Of a DNA stretch of 64,000 bases, positions 8,510 through 16,121 are shown in pieces (position 1 is the stretch's first letter; each line of letters opens with the position of its first letter). A program made the position numbers and the translations under genes. A model generated the notes under the pieces. That model did not search any database. It was not told the DNA's origin and saw nothing but the letters and a program-made list of their open reading frames with translations. The DNA is from Thauera sp. (lineage in GTDB: Bacteria; Pseudomonadota; Gammaproteobacteria; Burkholderiales; Rhodocyclaceae). Where the stretch lies: assembly GCA_017302295.1 (NCBI GenBank), contig JAFLDS010000011.1, positions 34,987 through 98,986 on the forward strand. Direction: 5' to 3'.

Positions 8510-8875
8510 ATGCCCGTCATCGCAAAAGCGCCCGGTTACAAGGGTGACGTCAGGGACCGCGTGGAAAACTATCGCGGCAAGCAACTGCTTTACGTCGGCT
8601 GGGATGACCACATGATGTTCCCCGCCCCGATCGCCCTCGCCGTCAGGCCCGAGATGTCGTTCGGCGAGTTCGTCAACGAGGTGCTGCCCGCCACCGCCTA
8701 CCCCGCCCACCCGGACTGGGCCCGCATCGACTGGAGCCGGGTGGAGTGGCTGCGCTCCGGCGAACGCTTCACGCCCGATGCCGACAAGAGCCTCGCCGAC
8801 AACGGCATCGGCCACAAGGCGGTGATCCGCCTGCGCACGCCCGGCCTCGAAGGCTTGCGCGGCACGCGCAACTGA
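8510..8875 (+). CDS. dmpO: Phenol hydroxylase gamma subunit (DmpO)
   Basis: A 121-residue small subunit of the oxygenase, which wraps on the surface of the alpha-beta dimer. The sequence PVIAKAPGYKGDVRDRVENY and the phrase YVGWDDHMMFPAPIA are typical of DmpO. The ATG at 8510 follows AAGGAGACCAAG; a longer in-frame reading from 8351 overlaps dmpN and is not used. Confidence 0.93.
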   Translation: MPVIAKAPGYKGDVRDRVENYRGKQLLYVGWDDHMMFPAPIALAVRPEMSFGEFVNEVLPATAYPAHPDWARIDWSRVEWLRSGERFTPDADKSLADNGIGHKAVIRLRTPGLEGLRGTRN

Positions 8876-8889
8876 GGGCGAGGACGATC

Positions 8890-9957
8890 ATGGCTTATCA
8901 AGTCACGGTGCAGCCGCTGGGCGTGTCGTTCGAGGTCGAGGACGACCAGACCCTGCTCGACGCCGCGCTGCGCAGCGGTATCTACCTGCCCCACGCCTGC
9001 TGCCACGGCCTGTGTGCGACCTGCAAGGTGCAGGTCGTCGACGGCGAGATCGAGCACGGCGCGGCCTCGCCGTTCGCGCTGATGGACGTCGAGCGCGACG
9101 AAGGCAAGTGCCTCGCCTGCTGTGCGACGCCGGTGTCCGACCTGGTGATCGAGGCGGATGTCGACGAGGACGCGGACGCGCGGTCGATTCCGCTGCGCGA
9201 CTTCAGCGGCACGGTGCAGGAGGTGTTCGATCTCAGCCCGACGATCAAGGGCGTGCGCATTGCTGTCGATGGCGGCGGCATGGACTTCCAGGCCGGCCAG
9301 TATGTGAACGTCGACCTGCCGGGGCTGGAGCATCCGCGCGCGTTCTCGCTGGCCAGCCCGCCGGCGGACGCGAACCTGCTCGAGCTCAACGTGCGCCTGG
9401 TGCATGGCGGCAAGGGAACGACCTACATCCACAAGGATCTGAAGGCCGGCGACCCGATCCGGGTGTCCGGTCCGCTGGGGCGCTTCTTCGTACGCAAGTC
9501 GGACCGCCAGCCGGTAATCTTCATGGCCGGCGGCTCGGGGCTGTCGAGCCCGAAGGCCATGATCCAGGACATGCTGGAGACGGACGGCGATGACCGCCGC
9601 ATCACGCTGATCTATGGTGCGCGCAACCGCGCCGAACTGTACTACCACGATCTGTTCGTAGGCCTGACCGAGCGCTTTTCCAACTTTACTTACGTGCCGG
9701 CGCTCAGCGAGCCGACCGAGGCCTGCAACTGGGAGGGTTTCACCGGCTTCGTGCACGACGCGGCGAAAGCGCATTTCGACAACGACTTCCGCGATCACAA
9801 GGCCTATCTGTGCGGCCCGCCGGTGATGGTCGAAGCCTGCATCCGCACGCTGATGCAGGGCCGCCTGTTCGAGCGCGACATCTACACCGAGCGCTTTGTG
9901 ACCGCCGCGGACGGCAACAAGGCGGTGGCACGCAGCCCGCTGTTCAAGAAGATCTGA
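8890..9957 (+). CDS. dmpP: Phenol hydroxylase reductase (DmpP)
   Basis: A 355-residue NADH-dependent reductase that passes electrons through FAD and a [2Fe-2S] cluster to the diiron oxygenase. An N-terminal plant-type ferredoxin domain (about 1-95) has Cys37, Cys42, Cys45 and a fourth cysteine near residue 77. It is followed by an FAD domain with the RAFSLASPP motif and an NAD domain with GGSGLSSPKAM and, near the end, YLCGPPVM. The length fits DmpP (about 353). It is the last gene of the operon; a strong hairpin follows within 50 bp. Confidence 0.96.
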   Translation: MAYQVTVQPLGVSFEVEDDQTLLDAALRSGIYLPHACCHGLCATCKVQVVDGEIEHGAASPFALMDVERDEGKCLACCATPVSDLVIEADVDEDADARSIPLRDFSGTVQEVFDLSPTIKGVRIAVDGGGMDFQAGQYVNVDLPGLEHPRAFSLASPPADANLLELNVRLVHGGKGTTYIHKDLKAGDPIRVSGPLGRFFVRKSDRQPVIFMAGGSGLSSPKAMIQDMLETDGDDRRITLIYGARNRAELYYHDLFVGLTERFSNFTYVPALSEPTEACNWEGFTGFVHDAAKAHFDNDFRDHKAYLCGPPVMVEACIRTLMQGRLFERDIYTERFVTAADGNKAVARSPLFKKI

Positions 9958-9967
9958 TCCGGGCGCA

Positions 9968-10004
9968 GGGATTCGCCGCCACTGCGTGCGCGGCGGCGAA
10001 TCCC
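9968..10004 (+). terminator. Terminator-like hairpin after dmpP
   Basis: GGGATTCGCCGCC (9968-9980) and GGCGGCGAATCCC (9992-10004) form a perfect 13-bp stem with an 11-base loop right after the reductase gene. There is no long T-run, only pyrimidine-rich sequence downstream, so termination may be partial. Confidence 0.65.
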
Positions 10005-10118
10005 TCCCTGTCCGCCATTCGCCTTCACCGCCCGCCTGCAACAGGTCGGTGTGCCCTATGTGGTGCGTGACGATGGTGCGGATCCGCAGTGCGGCGATCG
10101 GTCTGTATTTCAATGGTT

Positions 10119-10130
10119 CAATAAATATTG
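10119..10130. promoter_or_regulatory. Candidate ArsR operator
   Basis: CAATAAATATTG is an inverted repeat (CAATA-AA-TATTG) in an AT-rich patch immediately before the arsR start. ArsR/SmtB repressors bind such imperfect AT-rich dyads over their own promoters. The site is inferred from position and symmetry only. Confidence 0.4.
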
Positions 10131-10142
10131 TATTGTTTGTCC

Positions 10143-10487
10143 ATGGATAAGACAGCCGCGCTCACAATATTCGAATCCCTGTCGTCGGGCACCCGGTTGG
10201 ACGTGTATCGCTTGCTGGTGAAGACAGGGCCGGAAGGTTTGGTGGCGGGGGAGATCGGTGCCACGCTCGAAGTGCCGCCGACCAATCTGTCCTTTCACCT
10301 GAAGGCGCTTACCTATGCGGGCTTGCTGTCGGTGGAACAGGAGGGGCGCTTCCAGCGCTACCGCGCCAACATGGCGCGGATGGTGGACCTGATCGCCTAC
10401 CTTACGGCCGAATGCTGTGCCGGCCACCCCGAGCAATGTGCCGGCGTGGCCGAGGCGGGCGCCTGTGGGCCGGCTTGCGCCCTGTAG
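10143..10487 (+). CDS. arsR: ArsR-family metalloregulator
   Basis: A 114-residue winged-helix repressor. The HTH region is VAGEIGATLEVPPTNLSFHL, followed by KALTYAGLLSVEQEGR. A cysteine-rich tail (ECC, then C in PEQC, then C near ACGPAC) offers thiols for arsenite. This C-terminal site placement differs from the CxC of the E. coli repressor and resembles ArsR variants that bind As(III) near the C-terminus. No clear Shine-Dalgarno precedes the ATG at 10143; a TTG at 10128 is an alternative. It heads the arsenic gene cluster. Confidence 0.88.
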   Translation: MDKTAALTIFESLSSGTRLDVYRLLVKTGPEGLVAGEIGATLEVPPTNLSFHLKALTYAGLLSVEQEGRFQRYRANMARMVDLIAYLTAECCAGHPEQCAGVAEAGACGPACAL

Positions 10488-10532
10488 GAAGGTGAATGCC
10501 GGCCCGCGCGGCAGGCCGAAGCGGAGAGCGCA

Positions 10533-10955
10533 ATGAGAACCCTGACCATCCTGTGGCAACGGCTGGTCGACGCCAGCGGCCGCACCTGCCCGCGCTGTAG
10601 CACCACGCAGCAGCAAGTGGAACGCGCCGTCGAGCGTCTGACGGTGGCACTCGCGCCGCTGGGCGTCGAGCCGCGGCTGGAAATGCGGGAGATCGCGCCG
10701 CAGGAGTTCCAGTCGCAGCCACTCGAATCCAACCGCATCTGGATCGCCGGCGAACCGCTCGAAGCCTGGCTTAACGGCACCCCAGGTGCGAGCCGCTGCT
10801 GCGATGCCTGCGGCGACGCCGAATGCCGCACGCTGGAAGTGGAAGAACAAACATACGAGGCAATTCCCGCCGATCTAATGGTGCGCGCGGGCTTGATCGC
10901 CGCTAGCCGGCTGCTCGCGGCGGCGCCGTCATCCTGCGCACCGGGTTGCTGCTGA
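10533..10955 (+). CDS. DUF2703-like cysteine-rich protein in the ars cluster
   Basis: A 140-residue protein with an N-terminal thioredoxin-like opening LTILWQRLVDASGRTCPRC and further cysteines in RCCDACGDAEC and at the C-terminus. It resembles the DUF2703 family, which is often found in arsenic or metal clusters. The function is not known; a thiol-based metal-binding or redox role is plausible from the CPRC motif and setting. GGAGAG lies five bases before the ATG. Confidence 0.7.
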   Translation: MRTLTILWQRLVDASGRTCPRCSTTQQQVERAVERLTVALAPLGVEPRLEMREIAPQEFQSQPLESNRIWIAGEPLEAWLNGTPGASRCCDACGDAECRTLEVEEQTYEAIPADLMVRAGLIAASRLLAAAPSSCAPGCC

Positions 10956-11068
10956 GCGGCGCTCCGCAGAGATTCATTTCGTACTTGCCGAGAGACTTTC
11001 GCAGATGAGTATCCGGTTTTATGCGGCCGAAGGGCCGGTCGCAGACTTCACCGCGCAGGAATCCTGAC

Positions 11069-12127
11069 ATGGGATTGTTTGAACGCTATCTGACCGTCTG
11101 GGTCGCGCTGGGCATTCTTGCCGGCGTGGGGCTGGGGCTGGTCACGCCCGAGGCCTTCCAGGTGATTGCCGGGGTGGAGGTCGCCCATGTGAACCTGGTG
11201 GTGGCGGTGTTCATCTGGGTGATGATCTACCCGATGATGATCCAGATCGACTGGCATGCCGTGCGCGAGGTCGGCACGAAGCCGCGCGGCCTGGTGCTGA
11301 CGCTGGTGGTGAACTGGCTGATCAAGCCGTTCACGATGGCGGCGCTGGGCGTGCTGTTCTTCCAGTACGTTTTTGCGCCCTGGGTCGATCCGCAGTCGGC
11401 CAGCGAATACATCGCTGGCATGATCCTGCTCGGCGTGGCGCCGTGCACCGCGATGGTGTTCGTATGGAGCCAGTTGGTGAAGGGCGATGCCAACTACACG
11501 TTGGTGCAGGTTTCGGTGAACGACATCATCATGGTCTTCGCCTTTGCGCCGATTGCCGCCTTCCTGCTCGGTGTCACCAACATCACCGTGCCGTGGGAAA
11601 CCCTGGTGCTGTCGACGGTGCTATACGTGGTGCTGCCGCTGCTCGCCGGCATGGGCACGCGCCATGCGCTGGAGCGCCGTTCCAGCCATGCCGTGGCCGA
11701 TTTCGTTGCCACGCTCAAGCCCTGGTCCATCGTCGGCCTGATCGCGACCGTGGTGCTGTTGTTTGGCTTCCAGGCGGGCACCATCGTAGCCCAGCCGCTG
11801 GTGATCGCGATGATCGCGGTGCCGCTCGTCGTGCAGAGCTACGGCATCTTCGCCATCGGTCTGATTGGCGCGCGCCTGCTCAAGCTGCCGCACAACGTCG
11901 CCGGCCCGGCCTGCCTGATCGGCACGTCCAACTTCTTCGAGCTCGCGGTGGCGGTGGCAATCTCGCTGTTCGGCCTGAACTCAGGCGCGGCGCTGGCGAC
12001 CGTCGTCGGCGTGCTGGTGGAAGTGCCGGTGATGCTGTCGCTGGTGGCGATCGTCAATCGCATCGGGCAGGGCAGCGTGCCCGCAGCAGGACAGATGAAT
12101 CTGAACGAAAAGGGAGCCCGGCCATGA
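11069..12127 (+). CDS. acr3: Arsenite efflux permease, ACR3 family
   Basis: A 352-residue inner-membrane protein with ten hydrophobic segments of the ACR3 family (bile/arsenite/riboflavin transporter superfamily), which exports As(OH)3. The conserved cysteine in [23 protein letters not shown] (about TM4) is present. The ATG at 11069 follows AGGA; a start 16 codons earlier would put a charged tail before TM1. Its stop overlaps the arsC start by four bases (ATGA), so the two are translationally coupled. Confidence 0.93.
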   Translation: MGLFERYLTVWVALGILAGVGLGLVTPEAFQVIAGVEVAHVNLVVAVFIWVMIYPMMIQIDWHAVREVGTKPRGLVLTLVVNWLIKPFTMAALGVLFFQYVFAPWVDPQSASEYIAGMILLGVAPCTAMVFVWSQLVKGDANYTLVQVSVNDIIMVFAFAPIAAFLLGVTNITVPWETLVLSTVLYVVLPLLAGMGTRHALERRSSHAVADFVATLKPWSIVGLIATVVLLFGFQAGTIVAQPLVIAMIAVPLVVQSYGIFAIGLIGARLLKLPHNVAGPACLIGTSNFFELAVAVAISLFGLNSGAALATVVGVLVEVPVMLSLVAIVNRIGQGSVPAAGQMNLNEKGARP

Positions 12128-12546
12128 GCGGCATCACCATCTATCACAACCCACGCTGCGGAACCTCGCGCAACACGCTGGCGATGATCCGCGATAGCGG
12201 CGAGGAGCCCACGGTCATCGAATACCTGCAGGCGCCGCCGACGCGCGCGCAACTCGTCGCCTTGATTGCCGCCGCAGGTCTCGGTGTGCGCGGCATCATG
12301 CGCGCGAAAGAGGCGATCTTCACCGAACTGGGGCTCGCCGACCCGGCACGGACCGACGAGGAGCTGATCGACGCGATGATGGCCCATCCGATCCTGATCA
12401 ACCGGCCGATTGTCGTCACTCCGCTGGGCACCCGGCTGTGCCGGCCGTCGGAGGTGGTGCTGGAGATCCTGCCGCAGCCTCAGCGCGCCGCGTTTGCCAA
12501 GGAGGATGGCGAGCAGGTGGCCGATGCACAGGGGCGGCGCGTGTGA
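12124..12546 (+). CDS. arsC: Arsenate reductase, glutaredoxin-dependent type
   Basis: A 140-residue enzyme that reduces arsenate to arsenite with glutathione/glutaredoxin. The catalytic cysteine is in [13 protein letters not shown] near the N-terminus, and the oxyanion-binding arginines lie in [20 protein letters not shown]. It fits plasmid R773-type ArsC in length and motif. It supplies the substrate for the overlapping acr3. Confidence 0.94.
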   Translation: MSGITIYHNPRCGTSRNTLAMIRDSGEEPTVIEYLQAPPTRAQLVALIAAAGLGVRGIMRAKEAIFTELGLADPARTDEELIDAMMAHPILINRPIVVTPLGTRLCRPSEVVLEILPQPQRAAFAKEDGEQVADAQGRRV

Positions 12547-12694
12547 GCGATTGCCACTTCGGGCGTGCCGAGCGGTTGTCATGGAATGTGAATCCGCCGT
12601 CGCCTTGATCTGGTTGCTTGTCGCCGGCCGGTCGGCCCGTTAGCAGTTGAACTGCTGGGTGCGGCTGGCGTGCTCCCGGCCTGGAGGTCGTGAA

Positions 12695-14164
12695 ATGGAC
12701 GGTGTGCTCGGTTTTGCGATGTCGATGTTCTACGGTGGCGCGGGCAACCTGGCGGCCTATCTCGCGGCCCACGTGCTGCTGTGCCTGCTGCCGGCTTTCT
12801 TCATCGCCGGGGCGATGTCGGCGTTGATCCCGAAGGAGACAGTCACCCGTTTCCTTGGCCGCAACTCGCCGAAGACGGTGTCCTATCCAGCCGCAGCGGC
12901 GGCGGGTTCGCTGCTCGCGGTGTGTTCCTGCACCATCGTTCCGCTGTTCGCCGGCATCTACAAGAAAGGCGCCGGGCTGGGACCGGCGATCACCTTCCTG
13001 TTCTTCGCCCCGGCGGCCAACATCCTGGCGCTCGTCTATACGGGCGGCATCATCGGCCCCGATCTGGCGATTGCCCGCTTCCTGCTCTCGCTGACTTTCG
13101 GCATCGGCATCGGCCTGATCATGGCGCTGATATTCCGCGCCGACGACGCCGCGCACGACCTCGCCACCGACAGCGCCTTCGCCGCGCAGGGGGCGGGCAT
13201 GGGGCGCGCGCCACTGGTGTTCCTGTTCATGTGGGTCGCGCTGCTGCTGGCCGGCACCTTGAAGCTGGGCGTGCTGACCGGCAGCTGGTTCCAGGTCGAG
13301 CTGCCGCTGGCGGATGCGCAAGCCTGGCAGAGCGTGCTCGATCGCCTGGTGCCCTATGACGCCGCCAAGGGCGAGGAGGGCGTGTCGCTGCAGGGCGTGG
13401 TGCTGATCGTGCTGCTGGCGGCGATCGGCTTCAGCGCCTGGCGCGGGCTGGAGAATATCCAGGACGGCGCCAGTGGCTGGACCTGGACCAGCCTGGCGCT
13501 GATCGCGGCCACCCTGCTGTTTGCCGCGCTATCGGTGCAGGCGGGGCCGGAGGGACTGCGCATCGGCTTCACCGGCAAGTTCTTCGGTGTCGCCGTCACG
13601 CTCGCCGGGGTGCATCACATCGCCCGGCGCCGCCTGGCAGCGGAGGAACTGCAGGACTGGCTGTGGGAGTCATGGCGCTTCGTGAAGCAGATCTTCCCGC
13701 TGCTGGTGATCGGCGTCTTCATCGTCGGCATGATCCGCGTGCTGATCCGGCCCGAATGGATCGAGATGCTCGCCGGGGCCAATACCTTGCTCGGGAACTT
13801 TGCCGGGGTCGCGTTCGGCGTGTTCATGTACTTCCCCACCTTGGTGGAGGTGCCAATCGCCAAGATGTTCCTCGACCTGGGCATGCACCGCGGCCCGCTG
13901 CTGGCCTACCTGATGTCCGACCCCGAACTGTCGCTGCAGAGCATGCTGATCATCGCCGCCATCATCGGCCGGCGGAAGACGGCCGCCTACGTCGGCCTGG
14001 TGGCGCTGTTCAGCGCGGCGGCCGGGCTCACCTACGGGGCCTGGATCGACGGTGCCTCGGTGTTCACGCTCGCCCTGTGGCTGGCGGGTTTCATTGCGCT
14101 GCTGGTGCTGCTGCTGGCGCTCGCCAGCCGGCGCACCACGCCTTCCTCACTGAAAGGAGTCTGA
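12695..14164 (+). CDS. DUF318-family permease (ArsP-like)
   Basis: A 489-residue membrane protein with about ten or more hydrophobic segments in two halves. It belongs to the DUF318/ArsP_1 permease family, seen by CSCTIVPLFAGIYKKGAGLGP and FFAPAANILAL in the first half and by MYFPTLVEVPIAKMFLDLG in the second. ArsP members export trivalent organoarsenicals; others accompany small thioredoxins, as here. GGAGG lies seven bases before the ATG at 12695. The start ten codons or more upstream has no ribosome binding site. The substrate is inferred from the ars setting. Confidence 0.85.
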   Translation: MDGVLGFAMSMFYGGAGNLAAYLAAHVLLCLLPAFFIAGAMSALIPKETVTRFLGRNSPKTVSYPAAAAAGSLLAVCSCTIVPLFAGIYKKGAGLGPAITFLFFAPAANILALVYTGGIIGPDLAIARFLLSLTFGIGIGLIMALIFRADDAAHDLATDSAFAAQGAGMGRAPLVFLFMWVALLLAGTLKLGVLTGSWFQVELPLADAQAWQSVLDRLVPYDAAKGEEGVSLQGVVLIVLLAAIGFSAWRGLENIQDGASGWTWTSLALIAATLLFAALSVQAGPEGLRIGFTGKFFGVAVTLAGVHHIARRRLAAEELQDWLWESWRFVKQIFPLLVIGVFIVGMIRVLIRPEWIEMLAGANTLLGNFAGVAFGVFMYFPTLVEVPIAKMFLDLGMHRGPLLAYLMSDPELSLQSMLIIAAIIGRRKTAAYVGLVALFSAAAGLTYGAWIDGASVFTLALWLAGFIALLVLLLALASRRTTPSSLKGV

Positions 14165-14166
14165 TC

Positions 14167-14409
14167 ATGTTGAGCATCAAGGTTCTCGGTCCGGGTTGCG
14201 CCAACTGCCGCAAGCTGGAGGAAATCGCCCGCGAGGCGGCAGCCTTGGCCGGTGTAGAGGCGGAGATCACCAAGGTCACCGACATGCAGCAGATCATCGC
14301 CTACGACGTGCTGAAGACGCCGGGTCTGGTGATCAACGAGAAGCTGGTGTCGTCGGGCCGCATCCCCACGCCGGCGAGCGTGGTCGAGTGGATTCGCGCC
14401 GCAGCCTGA
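14167..14409 (+). CDS. Small thioredoxin-fold protein (CxxC, TM0996/MTH895 type)
   Basis: An 80-residue minimal thioredoxin-fold protein with the redox motif CANC in KVLGPGCANCRKLEE and the cis-proline loop KTPGLVINEKLVSSG. This family is regularly encoded next to DUF318 permeases. It follows the permease by two bases, so the pair is surely co-translated; it may keep the metalloid or permease cysteines reduced. Confidence 0.88.
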   Translation: MLSIKVLGPGCANCRKLEEIAREAAALAGVEAEITKVTDMQQIIAYDVLKTPGLVINEKLVSSGRIPTPASVVEWIRAAA

Positions 14410-14424
14410 CCCGGGAGAAACGAA

Positions 14425-14751
14425 TTGCAGACGAGCTATCTGGCGCAGGAGCCTGCGCGCAGCGAAGTGGATGCGCTTGCAGGCGCGACCGTGGTCGAGT
14501 TCGGCGCGCCCTGGTGCGGCTACTGCCAGGCGGCGCAGCCGGCCATCGCCGAGGCGTTCGCCGCGCATCCCGGCGTGCGCCACCTGAAGATCGAGGACGG
14601 CCCGGGCCGCAGGCTGGGGCGTTCGTTCCGCGTCAAGCTGTGGCCCACGCTGGTGTTCATGCGCGACGGCCAGGAACTCGAGCGCCTGGTGCGGCCGGCC
14701 GGCGCAGACGAAATCGGCCAGGCGCTCGCTCGCATCGACCGCCCCGGCTGA
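14425..14751 (+). CDS. Thioredoxin family protein
   Basis: A 108-residue cytosolic thioredoxin with active site WCGYC in VVEFGAPWCGYCQAA and the cis-Pro segment LWPTLVFMRDGQ. It begins at a TTG codon after GGGAGAAA. Last gene of the ars cluster; convergent with the uncharacterised gene at 14800-15864. Confidence 0.88.
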   Translation: MQTSYLAQEPARSEVDALAGATVVEFGAPWCGYCQAAQPAIAEAFAAHPGVRHLKIEDGPGRRLGRSFRVKLWPTLVFMRDGQELERLVRPAGADEIGQALARIDRPG

Positions 14752-14799
14752 GCACGGCGCCGCCGCGGCCGGGCGCTCCGTGTGGGAGGCGGAGGCGCG

Positions 14800-15864
14800 T
14801 CATTGCGCCTCGCGCTCGCGGTAGTGGGTCTGCCCCGGCCACACGCCCCACATGTCGATGTGGCGCTGGCCCGTAAGCCATTGGCCCAGCGGCGACGGCC
14901 ACTGGAGCTCGTAATGGTCGTCATTGATCATGCCGATGAAGCGCAGATGCAGGCGCAGGTTGGTCGCGTTGAGCGGAATGTCGCCGAAGGTCTTGGTCAG
15001 GCCGCCGCTGATCTGCACCTTCTTTGTCTGCGGTCCCGAGGGGGTGTCGTAGCTCAGCGTCACCTCGACGATGTAGGTGCACCACACCTGGTTGACCAGG
15101 ACCAGCTCGAATGAGCCGATCGGCATGATCCAGTTCGGGATGACCAGTCGCCTGTCGAAGGACGCGAAGGTATAGGCGATCGGCACCGGGACGGGCGCGA
15201 TAACGCCCGAGCGGTCCGGCCACAGGTGCCGGTCGATGCTCTTTTCCTGGTTCGTCGACACGTAGGAGCCCCTGCCCGAAGCCTTGCCCAGCATCTGGTT
15301 GATGCCGCTCACCGAGCCGGCGAGGGAAAAGCTGCCGCTGTCTTCCTGCGAGCCGACGTTGAGGCCGCTGTTCGCCCACAGCACGCTGGTGACCACGCCG
15401 AAACCCTGGGCGATGTTCGTGCCGTCGCCCATGCTCACCGACTTCGCCTTGGCGGCCAGCACATCGAGGTTGTCATGCAGCACGGTGCCGAAGTCCTCGA
15501 CCGTCGATTCGTGCGACAGGGCGAACTCAGAGGCGATAGCCCCGGCCTTCTCGAGCCCCCACTTCACTTCGAGGCCGGCGTCCACCTTGGTGCCGGTCTC
15601 CGGATCGACGGTGGAGGCGTCAAGCTTGAGCGACGCTTCCTTGCGCGACACATGCTCCGACGACAGTTGCCAGGTGTTCGAGGTGGCGGCGTCGTTCACC
15701 TTCACCTTCAGCAGATCGGCGGCAACGAGACGGAAATCGCCGGAGGTCGGGTCGACGATGCCGACCGCCCCCGGCCGGATCTGCGGGCTGAGCGCCCAAT
15801 TGCCCCAGAAGGGGGGACGGCTGTTGCGGATCAGGTTGGTGAATGCCCGGTTCCAGTTCGACAT
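14800..15864 (-). CDS. Uncharacterised protein, possible gasdermin-like N-terminal domain
   Basis: A 354-residue protein without signal peptide, lipobox or transmembrane helix. No family was recognised with certainty. Residues 1-240 are rich in alternating strands. Compared from memory with human gasdermin D, residues 157-162 (VVTSVL), 175-184 (DSGSFSLAGS), 197-210 (ASGRG region up to EKSI) and 227-235 (VPIAYTFAS) fall in the same order and similar spacing as VVTEVL, GSGRFSLPGA, GEGQGHLSQKKTVTI and IPSGSTLAF. Residues about 241-354 form a second beta-rich domain ending in a Trp-rich tail. The ATG at 15864 follows AGGGAG. A DUF4062-metalloprotease is divergently encoded 257 bp away, which would fit a protease-activated pore former, but this is an inference. 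Canonical bacterial gasdermins are shorter (about 220-270). Confidence 0.6.
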   Translation of the reverse strand: MSNWNRAFTNLIRNSRPPFWGNWALSPQIRPGAVGIVDPTSGDFRLVAADLLKVKVNDAATSNTWQLSSEHVSRKEASLKLDASTVDPETGTKVDAGLEVKWGLEKAGAIASEFALSHESTVEDFGTVLHDNLDVLAAKAKSVSMGDGTNIAQGFGVVTSVLWANSGLNVGSQEDSGSFSLAGSVSGINQMLGKASGRGSYVSTNQEKSIDRHLWPDRSGVIAPVPVPIAYTFASFDRRLVIPNWIMPIGSFELVLVNQVWCTYIVEVTLSYDTPSGPQTKKVQISGGLTKTFGDIPLNATNLRLHLRFIGMINDDHYELQWPSPLGQWLTGQRHIDMWGVWPGQTHYREREAQ

Positions 15865-16121
15865 GGCGATGCTCCCTGAGGTGATGAAGCGGCAGTGCAG
15901 GGACGGTGTCCCGGCCCTGCAGGACAGGCTCTCGAAGGGGCAGCCGCGCACGACGGACGGCGGTGCGGAATGCATGTTCTTATTCCCTAAACATAGTCGC
16001 TGCTGGCTCGAGGGCAAGGGCGTAGTGCGGGGCGCCGCCCGCCGCAGGCGTTGATGTTGGCCTTGCATCTTCGCTGCGCCTCGCTACCTTGAAACCATGG
16101 GGGGCGACCGAGGGGAAGGGG

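Noticed and set aside
14167-14751. Treating the two thioredoxin-fold genes as one gene split by a frameshift.
   Set aside because: Each has its own start, ribosome binding site, complete fold and CxxC motif, and they belong to different subfamilies.
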